Below, one piece after another: positions 1-8,239 of a stretch of DNA of 64,000 bases. The notes under the pieces are model-generated. The model made no database searches and had not been told where the DNA came from. It worked only from the letters and a program-made list of their open reading frames with translations. The stretch comes from an uncultured Maritimibacter sp. (GTDB lineage: Bacteria > Pseudomonadota > Alphaproteobacteria > Rhodobacterales > Rhodobacteraceae): assembly GCA_913063035.1 (NCBI GenBank), contig CAJXYS010000005.1:1-64000 (forward strand). The letters are read 5' to 3'. Each line of letters starts with the position of its first letter. Positions within the stretch are counted from its first letter, which is position 1. Made by a program: the position numbers and the translations under genes.

Positions 1-54
1 GCCACCGAGGAGGTCTCTGGCGGCTGGGCCGGCAAGGGCGCCGGCGACCGCTGA
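1..54 (+). CDS. C-terminal end of an unidentified plus-strand gene (partial)
   Basis: Frame 1 reads 17 codons (ending G-K-G-A-G-D-R) to a TGA at 52-54, directly before a strong hairpin. The gene would converge on soxF. Only a glycine-rich tail is visible, so no family can be named, and the frame could also be accidental because it is so short. Confidence 0.35.
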   Translation, partial: ATEEVSGGWAGKGAGDR

Positions 55-68
55 CCTGACCGCCCGAC

Positions 69-97
69 AAAAAAAGGCCCCCGCCGCGGCGGGGGCC
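69..97 (-). terminator. Intrinsic terminator downstream of soxF
   Basis: A perfect 10-bp stem (76-85 with 88-97, 2-nt centre) is followed, read on the minus strand, by a run of seven T (69-75). This is a textbook Rho-independent terminator for the sox transcript ending at soxF. The plus-strand side has only a C/T-rich tail, so it may also weakly stop the incoming plus-strand gene. Confidence 0.85.
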
Positions 98-123
98 CTT
101 CCTCCTCCTCCCCGAGGGTTCTG

Positions 124-1386
124 TCAGCCGAACATATCCGAGGTGATGCCGTCGTACCAGCCGATGCTTTCCTCGTAGGTCGCCTTGCGTAACGCCGCAT
201 CCTCGCCGGTCTGGCTGATGAAGCCGTCGGTCTTGGCGATCTTCTCATCCGTCGCCTCGTAGCTCGCGCCGACCTTGACGCCGTCATCGGTGTCGATCAG
301 CGACCAGCAGGTGTTGGCGAACTTGGCCGGGAACATGCGGCTGTCGGTCAGCGCGGCGCGCACCGCCATCGCCGCGACCTTGGCCTGGCTGTTGGCCGAG
401 AAGCCCGATTTGGGCATGTCGCCCTGATCCGTGGCGTCGCCCAGGATATGGATGTTCTCGTCCATGCGGCTGGCCATCGTGTGCGGCACGACCGGGGCCC
501 AGTTGCCGTCGGTCAGGCCGGCCTCGGCACAGATGCGCCCGGCTTTCTGCGCCGGAATGACGTTGCAGGCGTCGACCTTTTCCACGACCCCGTCGATGAC
601 GATTTCCATGGCGGCCGGCCGCACCTCGACATTCTCGCCGCCGAAATCCGGGCCGATGCGCTCGACCATGCCGGGATAGTGCTTGTTCCAGCCTTCCTCG
701 AAGAGCGCCTGTTTCGAGAACTTGGCCTTGGGGTCGGCCACAAGGATCCGCGCGGTCGGATTAATCTGCTGCAGCAGATGGGCCACCATCGAGATCCGCT
801 CATAGGGCCCCGGCGGGCAGCGATAGGGGTTGGGCGGGGCCACCATGCCGAAGACGCCGCCCTCGGGCATCGCCTCGATCTGGGCCTTGAGAAGCTGGGT
901 CTGGCTGCCGGCCTTGTAGGCATGCGGCATCGCGTTCTGCTCGGCCACGGACCAGCCCGGCACCGAGCCCTCGACGAAATCGATGCCCGGCGAGAGGATC
1001 AGCCTGTCATAGGGCAGCGCGCCCCCACCGGCGAGCGCCACCGTCCGGGCGTCTCTGTCGACGCCAGTCGCCCAGTCATGCACCACGTTGATGCCGTACT
1101 CTGCCGCCAGCGTTCCATAGCTGTGACCGATCGAGGCGAAGTCGCGGAAGCCGCCGATATAGAGGTTCGAGAAGAAGCAGGTGTAGTAGCTGCGCGAGGG
1201 TTCGATCAGCGTCACGTCGATGGCGCCGTCGCTGTCCTTGGCGATGTAGCGCGCCGCCGTGGCGCCGCCGGCGCCGCCCCCGACCACCACCACGCGCGCC
1301 CGGGCCTGGCCGAGAACTTGCGGCGCGGCCAGCATGGCCGAAGCGGCCGCCGACGCGCCGAGGAAGCTGCGTCTGTTGAGTTTCAT
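124..1386 (-). CDS. soxF: SoxF, FAD-binding flavocytochrome c sulfide dehydrogenase subunit
   Basis: Periplasmic flavoprotein of 420 aa, related to the FAD subunit of flavocytochrome c sulfide dehydrogenase. It starts with a Tat signal (N-R-R-S-F-L-G at 4-10, hydrophobic stretch, probable cleavage near 26-28), followed by a Rossmann FAD motif V-V-G-G-G-A-G-G at about 34-41. C70 lies in Y-T-C-F-F-S and a second cysteine in R-C-P-P-G-P-Y; family members use a redox-active cysteine pair. A GGGAGGA ribosome site precedes the ATG. It is the last gene of the soxX-to-soxF run, 39 bp after soxE, whose diheme cytochrome is its expected electron acceptor. In Paracoccus SoxF raises sulfide oxidation in vitro but is not essential for thiosulfate oxidation. 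Confidence 0.93.
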   Translation of the reverse strand: MKLNRRSFLGASAAASAMLAAPQVLGQARARVVVVGGGAGGATAARYIAKDSDGAIDVTLIEPSRSYYTCFFSNLYIGGFRDFASIGHSYGTLAAEYGINVVHDWATGVDRDARTVALAGGGALPYDRLILSPGIDFVEGSVPGWSVAEQNAMPHAYKAGSQTQLLKAQIEAMPEGGVFGMVAPPNPYRCPPGPYERISMVAHLLQQINPTARILVADPKAKFSKQALFEEGWNKHYPGMVERIGPDFGGENVEVRPAAMEIVIDGVVEKVDACNVIPAQKAGRICAEAGLTDGNWAPVVPHTMASRMDENIHILGDATDQGDMPKSGFSANSQAKVAAMAVRAALTDSRMFPAKFANTCWSLIDTDDGVKVGASYEATDEKIAKTDGFISQTGEDAALRKATYEESIGWYDGITSDMFG

Positions 1387-1425
1387 GATACTCCTCCCTG
1401 GTTAAGTGAACGTCGCGCCCCGGAT

Positions 1426-2130
1426 TCACTCGTCCGGGTTCGCGAAATAGGCGGCCAGCGCCGCGATCTCTTCGTTGGAGAGACGCCCCGCGATCATCTG
1501 CATCACGGGATGCGGGCGCAGCTCGCGCTTGTAGGCATGCATGGCGACGACGAAATCCTCCTCGGGCCAGTAGATGATCGAGGGAATGCCCGAATCCGAG
1601 CCATCGCTCTGATGGCAGGTCGTGCATTCGCTCGAGAGGTATTCGCCGTATTCCGGGTCCCCCTGTATCGCCAGGATCTCCGGGTCGACGTCATGGTCGG
1701 TGGGCATCGCCGTGGGGGCCGCCTCGGGGATGTTGGCCGGATCGTCGGAAAACGCCCGCAGATAGGCCAGCACGTCGGCCCGCTCGCCGGCATCCTCGAT
1801 TCCGGGGAAGCTCATCCGGGTGCCCGATACCAGGGCGCGCGGCATCTCGATATAGGCGTCGAGCGTCTCGAGCGTCCAGGTCAGCCCGTCGGCCCCCATG
1901 CGCTGCATCGGCTGCGAATAGCGGAAATCGTCCAATGCGCCGGCGCGGCGTCCGAAAATCCCGTTCAGATGCGGGCCGATCCCGTTCTCGGCGCCCTCTC
2001 CGATCTCGTGGCAGCCACTGCACTGTCCCCAGAGGTCCGCGCCCCGCTCCGGGTCGCCGAGATCCTGCGCCAAGACGGCCGACGGCAGGCTGAAAAGGCA
2101 GAAACAGGCAAGAAGCGACTGGATGCGCAT
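1426..2130 (-). CDS. soxE: SoxE, periplasmic diheme cytochrome c
   Basis: A 234-aa exported cytochrome with a signal peptide ending A-Q near residue 22 and two heme-binding motifs, C-S-G-C-H at 37-41 and C-T-T-C-H at 169-173. The first domain is a class I cytochrome c (G-P-H-L-N-G-I-F-G-R) with a probable Met ligand in R-M-S-F. It is strikingly like the C-terminal domain of SoxD. SoxE is expected to accept electrons from SoxF. The start used is ATG 2130; an in-frame ATG at 2145 adds five residues and cannot be excluded, since neither has a clear ribosome site. A 157-172 bp spacer with a hairpin separates it from soxD. Confidence 0.88.
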   Translation of the reverse strand: MRIQSLLACFCLFSLPSAVLAQDLGDPERGADLWGQCSGCHEIGEGAENGIGPHLNGIFGRRAGALDDFRYSQPMQRMGADGLTWTLETLDAYIEMPRALVSGTRMSFPGIEDAGERADVLAYLRAFSDDPANIPEAAPTAMPTDHDVDPEILAIQGDPEYGEYLSSECTTCHQSDGSDSGIPSIIYWPEEDFVVAMHAYKRELRPHPVMQMIAGRLSNEEIAALAAYFANPDE

Positions 2131-2249
2131 GACGAAACATTGCATCAAAATCCGGAGCTCATCAACAATATTCGAATACGTTCTTGCGGATGTATCGCGC
2201 CGCCCGACGCACCCGCCGGCGCAGGCGGCATCGCGGTCCCCGACAGCAG

Positions 2250-2277
2250 AACGGGCGGCCCCGAGGGACCGCCCGTT
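2250..2277 (-). terminator. Intercistronic hairpin between soxD and soxE
   Basis: A 9-bp perfect inverted repeat (2250-2258 with 2269-2277, 10-nt loop) lies just after soxD. No T-run follows on the minus strand, so it is more likely an attenuator or an mRNA 3'-end stabiliser reducing soxEF relative to upstream genes than a full terminator. Confidence 0.5.
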
Positions 2278-2302
2278 TCCAAATGCTTTCAAGGCGATAG
2301 CC

Positions 2303-3370
2303 TTACTCGGATGCGGCCTGCAGGTAGGCGGTGATCGCCGCGAGGTCCTCGTCCTTGCGCAGGCCGGCAAACGACATGCGGTTGCCCTTGATGTAGCCGC
2401 GCGGATCCTCGAGATAGGCCTGGACGGTCTCGTCGTTCCAGACCAGCCCGCCCTCGCCGGCCTCCACCATCGCGGGGGAGTAGCGGAAGCCATCGAGCGT
2501 GCCCGCGGTGCGGCCCATGATGCCGTTCAGATGCGGCCCGACGCGGTTCTTCGCGCCCTCGCCGATCATGTGGCAGGCCTGGCACTTGCGGAAGACCTTC
2601 TCGCCGGCGGCGACCAGCTCGGGATCCGGCGCGGCGGTCTCTTCGGCGGCGGGAGCCTCGGCTTCGGCCGTCTCGGTGGTCGCGGCCTCCGTCGTCTCGG
2701 CCTCGGCCAGTTCCTCGGCGGCCGACTCGACGCGTTCGCGCGCGGCGGCGTCCTCGGGGGTCACGTCGATGACCGCGGCCCGCTTGGTGATCTCGACCGT
2801 GTCCTTGCAGTCCTCCATGCAGGGTTCGCGGACGAAGGCCGCGAACTCGGTCTCTTCACGGTCATCCATGAAGAAGCCGTCCTCGTTCGGCAGCGAGACC
2901 TCTGCGAAGTTGTCCCGGGACAGCTCGAAGTCGAGATCCTCGAGGAAATTGAGATAGAGGATATAGGCCGTCAGCGCGTAGGTCTCGTCGGCGGTCAGCG
3001 ACTGCGCCTCGCCGAAGGGCATGGCGCGATGCACGTAGTCGTAGACCGTCGAGAGGTAGGGCCAGTAGGAGCCCACCGTCTTGACCGGATCCTCGCTGTC
3101 GAGCGAGTCCTCGCCGCCGGCCAGCACCGGCCAGCGGCCGCGCGCCTCGCCGAAATCGCCGTGACACACGGCGCAGCGTTCCACGTAGATGACCTCGCCT
3201 TCCTCGGCGGTGCCGCTGCCCTCGGGCAGGCCCTGCCCGTCGGGACGCACATCGATGTCCCAGGCCGCGATTTCCTCGGGCAGGGCCTCGCGGCCGAGCC
3301 CGAATTCCTCTGCCGCGACCGGACCGGCCAGCAGCGTGGTTGCCAGGAGCGCCTTAAGAAACTTCGACAT
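2303..3370 (-). CDS. soxD: SoxD, diheme cytochrome c subunit of sulfur dehydrogenase SoxCD
   Basis: A 355-aa exported diheme cytochrome that pairs with SoxC and takes the six electrons released when the SoxY-bound sulfane sulfur is oxidised. The signal peptide ends about residue 20 (V-A-A). Heme motifs are C-A-V-C-H at 66-70 and C-Q-A-C-H at 263-267. The domains are joined by an acidic Ala/Glu/Thr-rich linker at about 205-250. The ATG at 3370 lies inside soxC, giving a 17-bp overlap, with GAAAGGGA as ribosome site about 9 nt upstream. The overlap argues for coupled synthesis of the SoxCD complex. Confidence 0.93.
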   Translation of the reverse strand: MSKFLKALLATTLLAGPVAAEEFGLGREALPEEIAAWDIDVRPDGQGLPEGSGTAEEGEVIYVERCAVCHGDFGEARGRWPVLAGGEDSLDSEDPVKTVGSYWPYLSTVYDYVHRAMPFGEAQSLTADETYALTAYILYLNFLEDLDFELSRDNFAEVSLPNEDGFFMDDREETEFAAFVREPCMEDCKDTVEITKRAAVIDVTPEDAAARERVESAAEELAEAETTEAATTETAEAEAPAAEETAAPDPELVAAGEKVFRKCQACHMIGEGAKNRVGPHLNGIMGRTAGTLDGFRYSPAMVEAGEGGLVWNDETVQAYLEDPRGYIKGNRMSFAGLRKDEDLAAITAYLQAASE

Positions 3371-4619
3371 TTTCAGCGATCCCTTTCTCGTTGACATACC
3401 AGGTCTGGATGCCGTTGTTGTGGTAGATCGAGTTCTCGCCGCGGAACTTGCGCAGCTCGTCCTTGGTCGGCTGCACGTAGCCGGTGGAGTCATGCGCGCG
3501 GCTCTGCAGCAGCAGCGGCGAGCCGTCCCAGTCGAACTCGTAGTAGAAACGGTGCATCGACTTCGTCAGCGACGGGCCGTCCATGCGCGCCTGGTGCCAG
3601 TTCTTGCCGCCGTCGATCGTGACGTCGACCCGCGGGATGGTGCCGCGGCCGGACCAGGCGACCCCTGTCAGCACCGTGTGGCCCTTGCCGTGCAGGATCG
3701 GCGCCTGCGGGCTCGGGTTGGTGATGACGGACTTGGCGTCCATCTCCCAGGTGAAACGCCGCGCATCGCCGTTTTCCAGCAGGTCGGTGTATTTCGACGT
3801 CTCCTCACGGTGATGCCAGGGCTTGTCGCCCACCTCGATCCGGCGAAGCCACTTGACCCACATGTTGCCTTCCCAGCCCGGCACGACCAGCCGCAGCGGG
3901 TAGCCCTGCTCGGGGCGCAGCATCTCGCCGTTCATCTTGAAGGCCACGAGGCAGTCGTCCAGCGCCTTCTCCATCGGGACCGACCGGGTCATGCCGGAGG
4001 CATCGGCGCCCTCGGGCAGGATCCACTTGGCGTTGGTCTTGAGACCGGCCTCTTCCAGGATCAGCTTCAGCGGGATGCCCGTGTACATGACGTTGTGGAT
4101 CATGCCATGGGTGAACTGGCAGCCGTTCAGCTGCGCGCCGCGCCATTCCATGCCGGTATTCGCCGCGCATTCGAGGAAGTAGACGTGGTTTTCCCGCGGG
4201 AAGCGCATCAGGTCCTGCATGGTGAAGACCAGCGGCTTGTCGACGAGGCCGTTGATCATCAGCCGGTGCTGGGCCGGGTCGATCTCGGCGATGCCGCCGT
4301 GGTGGCGCTCGAAGCAGAGTCCGTTCGGCGTGATGATCCCGTCGAGCTCGTGCAGCGGGGTGAAGTTGACCGACGACACGGTGTCGGCGGTCAGCCATTC
4401 GACGTTGCGCCGCTTGACGTGGGACTCGAACTCGCTGGGATAACCGTAGGGCCGGGCATCCACCCCGTCGCCCAGGTATTGCATCCACGGTTGCAGTTCG
4501 GTGATCGCCGGGTCGCCGGCGGCATAGGCCGCGCCGCCCGAGGCAACAGCCCCGCCCGCGGCCAGACCGGCTTTCAAAAAGCCGCGGCGCGTGGTCGAAG
4601 GACCAGACTTCTCGGTCAT
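3354..4619 (-). CDS. soxC: SoxC, molybdenum cofactor subunit of sulfur dehydrogenase
   Basis: A 421-aa sulfite-oxidase-family protein with a Tat signal (T-R-R-G-F-L-K at 10-16), as expected for a cofactor-loaded periplasmic enzyme. The central Moco domain carries L-E-C-A-A-N-T-G-M-E-W with C151 as the molybdenum ligand, and a C-terminal dimerisation domain follows. With SoxD it oxidises the outer sulfur of SoxY-bound thiosulfate; organisms with SoxCD do not store sulfur globules. The 75-bp spacer before it contains an ATTC-N8-GAAT element, so soxCDEF may have an additional regulated promoter. Confidence 0.95.
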   Translation of the reverse strand: MTEKSGPSTTRRGFLKAGLAAGGAVASGGAAYAAGDPAITELQPWMQYLGDGVDARPYGYPSEFESHVKRRNVEWLTADTVSSVNFTPLHELDGIITPNGLCFERHHGGIAEIDPAQHRLMINGLVDKPLVFTMQDLMRFPRENHVYFLECAANTGMEWRGAQLNGCQFTHGMIHNVMYTGIPLKLILEEAGLKTNAKWILPEGADASGMTRSVPMEKALDDCLVAFKMNGEMLRPEQGYPLRLVVPGWEGNMWVKWLRRIEVGDKPWHHREETSKYTDLLENGDARRFTWEMDAKSVITNPSPQAPILHGKGHTVLTGVAWSGRGTIPRVDVTIDGGKNWHQARMDGPSLTKSMHRFYYEFDWDGSPLLLQSRAHDSTGYVQPTKDELRKFRGENSIYHNNGIQTWYVNEKGIAENVEVS

Positions 4620-4654
4620 GTGACTCTCCTCCGCATTGTCCTGTATGCCTTTGT

Positions 4655-4670
4655 ATTCGATTTTTTGAAT
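4655..4670. promoter_or_regulatory. Putative SoxR operator between soxB and soxC (ATTC-N8-GAAT)
   Basis: The 16-mer ATTCGATTTTTTGAAT is an exact ATTC-N8-GAAT site in an AT-rich spacer of a GC-rich locus. Near copies with 14/16 and 13/16 matches lie at 8798 and 10182. As I recall, this is the recognition pattern reported for the persulfide-responsive ArsR regulator SqrR of Rhodobacter capsulatus. Assignment to SoxR is inference from context. Confidence 0.65.
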
Positions 4671-4694
4671 TTGTCTATATGAACGATCGGGACA

Positions 4695-6389
4695 TTATGC
4701 CCCGATCACCTTTACCGTGTCGTTGGGCTCGATCTGGATGCGCTCCTTGCGGGCGATGTAGTTTTCCACCACCTCCCAGATCGGCGGGCCCTCGGTGCCC
4801 TCGTTGACGCTGGCCCAGCCGGCGACGACATAGGACTTCTCGGGATCGATCAGTTCGCCCGTCTTCAGCAGCGTCATGTTGGTAATGCGCTCGCCCTGCG
4901 GCTTGGTGACGTCGATCTGGTAGCCCATGCCGCCCACGCGGACCATGTCGCCGCCCTGCTGGTAGTAGGGGTCCGGGTTGAAGAGGTTGTCGGCGACGTC
5001 CTCCATGATGACGTGCAGCATCTCGCCGGTCATCTCGGACCGGTAGGCCTCGGGATAGGTCATCGCGGTGGCGTTGAAGATATCCTCGCGCGTGATCGCG
5101 TCGCCCGGGATCAGGCTCGGCCCCCAGCGGAAACCTGGGCTCAGCGCGATGTCGGCCTCGCGCTCGTCGATGAGCGCGTTGCAGATCAGGTCGTCCCAGG
5201 TGCCGTTGAAGTTGCCGCGCCGGTAAAGCAGGCTGTCGGTGTGGCCGATCACCTCCGAGAGCTCGGCCTCGAAGGGCGCGCGCTGTTCGTCGATCACCGC
5301 CGCCACCTGCGCGTCCGGTGCGATCACGTCCGAGAAGACCGGGATCAGCTTGTGGCGGAAGCCCTTCATCTCGCCGTCGCGGACGTCGAGATCCAGGCGG
5401 CTGACGAACTTGCCGTTGGAGCCCGACGCGATCAGCAGCGTGTTGCCCACGCGCACGGGTTCGGGCAGCGCGTCATGGGTGTGGCCCGTCAGGATCACGT
5501 CGATGCCCTCGATCTGGCCGGCCATCTTGCGGTCGACGTCGAAGCCGTTGTGGCTGAGCACCACGACGAGATCGGCGCCCTGCTCCTCGCGGACTTCCCG
5601 GACCAGCGACGCCATGCGTTCGTCGCGGATGCCGAAGGAGAGGTCCGGGAACATCCAGCCGGGGTTGGCGATCGGCATGTAGGGGAAGGCCTGGCCGATC
5701 ACGGCGATCTTCGCGCCGCCGCGCTCGAAGATCTCGTAGGGCTGGTAGGCCGGCTCGTCCCACATCGCGTCGAAGATGTTGGCGCCCAGGAAGGGGAACG
5801 GCAGGCCTTCGACGATCTCGTTCACCCGGTCGATGCCGAGGGTGAATTCCCAGTGGCTGGTCATCGCGTCGGGTTTGAGCGCGTTCATGACGTTGACCAT
5901 GTCCTGCGCCTCGGTCTTCAGCGTGGTGTAGGAGCCGTGCCAGGTGTCGCCGCCGTCCAGCAGCAGCGCGTCCGGACGCTCGGCCCGGATCGAATTGATC
6001 ACGGTCGCCACGCGGTCGAGCCCGCCCATGCGGCCGTAGCCCTTGGCGAGCGAGACGAAATCCACATAGGTCAGCGCATAGGCCTCGGGGGTGCCGGGCG
6101 CGATCCCGTAGAGATCGAGGAAGTCGCGGCCGGTGACATGCGGCGGCAGCCCGTCGACGGCCCCGACGCCGATGTTGATTTCCGGCTCGCGGAAGTAGAC
6201 CGGCTTCATCTGGCCGTGGATGTCGGTGACGTGGATGAGCGTGACATTGCCCATCGTGTCGAAGTCGAGCAGCTGATCCTGGGTCAGCGCCTGCTGCGCG
6301 GCGAGCCTCGCCCAGTTGCCGATGCCCGATGCACCATAGACGGCCGAAGCCGCCACCGTCGCCTGAAGGAAATCTCTGCGGGAGATCAT
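4695..6389 (-). CDS. soxB: SoxB, dimanganese sulfate thiohydrolase
   Basis: A 564-aa periplasmic enzyme that hydrolyses the sulfone sulfur from SoxY cysteine S-thiosulfonate as sulfate. A Tat signal (S-R-R-D-F-L at 3-8) precedes a calcineurin-like metallophosphoesterase domain. Metal-site motifs are T-D-I-H-G-Q (55-60), G-G-D-T-W-H-G (146-152), S-H-N-G-F and G-H-T-H-D. A 5'-nucleotidase-type C-terminal domain follows. Length and motifs match the family. It lies 140 bp after soxA, with a strong hairpin in the spacer. Confidence 0.96.
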   Translation of the reverse strand: MISRRDFLQATVAASAVYGASGIGNWARLAAQQALTQDQLLDFDTMGNVTLIHVTDIHGQMKPVYFREPEINIGVGAVDGLPPHVTGRDFLDLYGIAPGTPEAYALTYVDFVSLAKGYGRMGGLDRVATVINSIRAERPDALLLDGGDTWHGSYTTLKTEAQDMVNVMNALKPDAMTSHWEFTLGIDRVNEIVEGLPFPFLGANIFDAMWDEPAYQPYEIFERGGAKIAVIGQAFPYMPIANPGWMFPDLSFGIRDERMASLVREVREEQGADLVVVLSHNGFDVDRKMAGQIEGIDVILTGHTHDALPEPVRVGNTLLIASGSNGKFVSRLDLDVRDGEMKGFRHKLIPVFSDVIAPDAQVAAVIDEQRAPFEAELSEVIGHTDSLLYRRGNFNGTWDDLICNALIDEREADIALSPGFRWGPSLIPGDAITREDIFNATAMTYPEAYRSEMTGEMLHVIMEDVADNLFNPDPYYQQGGDMVRVGGMGYQIDVTKPQGERITNMTLLKTGELIDPEKSYVVAGWASVNEGTEGPPIWEVVENYIARKERIQIEPNDTVKVIGA

Positions 6390-6497
6390 TGCGCTCTACT
6401 CCTGACTTCGCGTGACCGCGTTACGAGCTGTCCGTTCGGCGCACGCCCCGGCGTGTCCGTCGCAACGCGCGTTTCAAGAAAAAGGATCAAACGAATG

Positions 6498-6522
6498 GGC
6501 CCGCGCCGGTGCGGCGCGGGCC
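6498..6522 (-). terminator. Intercistronic hairpin between soxA and soxB
   Basis: A perfect 10-bp GC stem (6498-6507 with 6513-6522, 5-nt loop) sits 8 nt beyond the soxA stop codon. On the minus strand it is followed by C-A-T-T-C rather than a T-run. It is a likely partial terminator or processing/stability hairpin that would leave soxXYZA more abundant than soxB onward. Confidence 0.55.
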
Positions 6523-6529
6523 TTCTGTC

Positions 6530-7390
6530 TTAGTTCCGCACGGCGGGGGCCTCGACCGAGAGGCCGTTGCCGCGCGAGGCAACGTAGAGCTGCAGCGCCA
6601 CGAAATCATCCGACCCGGGGCTGAAGGTCTCGGCGCGGGTGTCGCGCACGCAACCCTTGAACCGCCCGTGGATCGAGTTCAGCCGCGCGTTCTTGAGCCG
6701 GTAGGTCGGGAAGCCGTTGATCTGGCCCTGGCTCAGGTGGTCGGCGCGGATGAAGTTGTCGTGGTTGTCCTCGTGGCAGTTCGCGCAGGAAAGCTCCAGC
6801 TGGCCCGTCCGGGTGTAGTAGAGCTCCTTGCCCCGCTCCCAGGTCTCGCGCGCCGGGCCGTCGATGGCGACGTTGACCGGCATGCCACGCGACGGCACCG
6901 AGATGAGCGCGGTCATGTTGCGCATCGGGGTGGAGGTCCAGCCCCAGGCATCCGCGCCCATGCGGTTCTCGCGGCAGTCGTTGACGTACTTCTCGAGGGT
7001 CCAGACTTCGCCGGCCTCCTCGTTCCACTTCGGCATCACCGCGCGCAGGCCCTTCATGCTTTCCTCCGGCGTGCCGTGACACGACGCGCAGGACTTGCCT
7101 TCGGAGCCTTCGGCGGTGTTCCAGGACGCCCGCGCCTCGTCGACGAAGATCATCGCCGGGTTGTCGAAGTCGTCCATCTGGAATTGCTGGGTCTCGTCGG
7201 AACGATAGGTCCAGCCGGACCGGATCGTACTCAGATACTCGACATGTTCCGGAGCCTCCGTCTGCGTGACCATCTCGATCTCGCCATTGACGACCAGATT
7301 GTCGTCGGCGTCGGCGAGCGCGGCCCCGCACCCCATGGCGAGGGCCGCTGCCGAGAGACCGAGCGTCTTGCGAAGCGACGATGTTTTCAT
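6530..7390 (-). CDS. soxA: SoxA, diheme subunit of L-cysteine S-thiosulfotransferase SoxXA
   Basis: A 286-aa exported cytochrome with cleavage probably after A-L-A near residue 26. Both heme motifs are intact: C-A-S-C-H at 101-105 and C-A-N-C-H at 202-206, so this is the two-heme SoxA type. C139 (N-D-C-R-E-N-R) fits the axial thiolate ligand, and C247 in F-K-G-C-V-R-D is the active-site cysteine that becomes a persulfide ligand. With SoxX it joins thiosulfate to the SoxY carrier cysteine. A GGGAGGA ribosome site lies about 10 nt before the ATG, 48 bp after soxZ. Confidence 0.96.
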   Translation of the reverse strand: MKTSSLRKTLGLSAAALAMGCGAALADADDNLVVNGEIEMVTQTEAPEHVEYLSTIRSGWTYRSDETQQFQMDDFDNPAMIFVDEARASWNTAEGSEGKSCASCHGTPEESMKGLRAVMPKWNEEAGEVWTLEKYVNDCRENRMGADAWGWTSTPMRNMTALISVPSRGMPVNVAIDGPARETWERGKELYYTRTGQLELSCANCHEDNHDNFIRADHLSQGQINGFPTYRLKNARLNSIHGRFKGCVRDTRAETFSPGSDDFVALQLYVASRGNGLSVEAPAVRN

Positions 7391-7438
7391 TCTGTACGTT
7401 CCTCCCTGATTATCGTTGTCGACGGTCCGTTCCGACGC

Positions 7439-7768
7439 TCAGCCGACCGAGATCGACTTCGCTTCCTCGTAGACGGAGCCGTCGTCGTCGTACCAGGTGA
7501 ACTTGAACTCGCCCCCTTCCGGCACCATCGCCTGGAACTCGAAATAGGGGTTCGTCGAGATCGCCGGCTCCATCGTCACGTCGATCACGTTCTCGCCGTT
7601 GAAGTCACAGACGAAGCGGTTGATGATCGAGCGCGGGATGACGTTGCCGTCGCTGTCCTTGCGCTGGCCGGATTCCATCGGGTGGCTGATGAGCGTCTTG
7701 ATGGTGATGACGTCACCGGCCGAAGCGGAACCCGGAACCTTAACGCGGGGTCTGACACCTTTAGCCAT
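7439..7768 (-). CDS. soxZ: SoxZ, partner of the sulfur carrier SoxY
   Basis: A 109-aa Ig-like protein without a signal peptide of its own; it is exported together with SoxY, whose Tat signal serves the dimer. The sequence matches SoxZ over its whole length (start M-A-K-G-V-R-P-R-V-K-V-P, conserved I-S-H-P-M-E-S-G-Q-R). It follows soxY by 19 bp. Confidence 0.96.
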   Translation of the reverse strand: MAKGVRPRVKVPGSASAGDVITIKTLISHPMESGQRKDSDGNVIPRSIINRFVCDFNGENVIDVTMEPAISTNPYFEFQAMVPEGGEFKFTWYDDDGSVYEEAKSISVG

Positions 7769-7787
7769 TGTCTTCTACTCCTCTAGA

Positions 7788-8204
7788 TCAGCCGCCGCAG
7801 CCGCCGATGGTGACTTTGACCTCGTTCGAGGCGCGCACGAAGCTGCCGTCGCTCATCTTGGCGATGGCGACTACGTCCTGCGTACCGGCGAGGCGGATAC
7901 GGGTGGATGCCGACTGCGCCCCGGCCATCGGGCCGAAGTTGAAGGTGCAGACATCCGGGCTCGGGTTGCCGGCGGCCAGCAGCATCACGGCCTCGGCGCC
8001 GGGCGCGTCCACGCTGACCGGCACGGTGTTGCCGTTCTCGGCGATTTCCGGGGTGGTCAGGGTCAGACCGCCCTCGCCCAGCTCGGCCCCGCCGGTGAAC
8101 GCCGCGACGGCGTCATCGACGCTGGCGAAGGCGAAGGACGGAAGGACAGACGCCGCGACTGCGCCGGCACCGACCGCCAGGGCTCCACGTCTCGTAAATT
8201 CCAT
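7788..8204 (-). CDS. soxY: SoxY, covalent sulfur carrier protein
   Basis: A 138-aa protein with a Tat signal (F-T-R-R-G-A-L-A-V-G) and the diagnostic C-terminal swinging arm G-G-C-G-G at 134-138. C136 is the cysteine to which thiosulfate intermediates are bound. All pathway enzymes (SoxXA, SoxB, SoxCD) act on this arm. It is the second gene of the soxX-initiated transcript, 35 bp after soxX. Confidence 0.97.
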   Translation of the reverse strand: MEFTRRGALAVGAGAVAASVLPSFAFASVDDAVAAFTGGAELGEGGLTLTTPEIAENGNTVPVSVDAPGAEAVMLLAAGNPSPDVCTFNFGPMAGAQSASTRIRLAGTQDVVAIAKMSDGSFVRASNEVKVTIGGCGG

Positions 8205-8239
8205 AGCTCTCTCCTATGTGCTCTCGCGACCCCGGGGGA

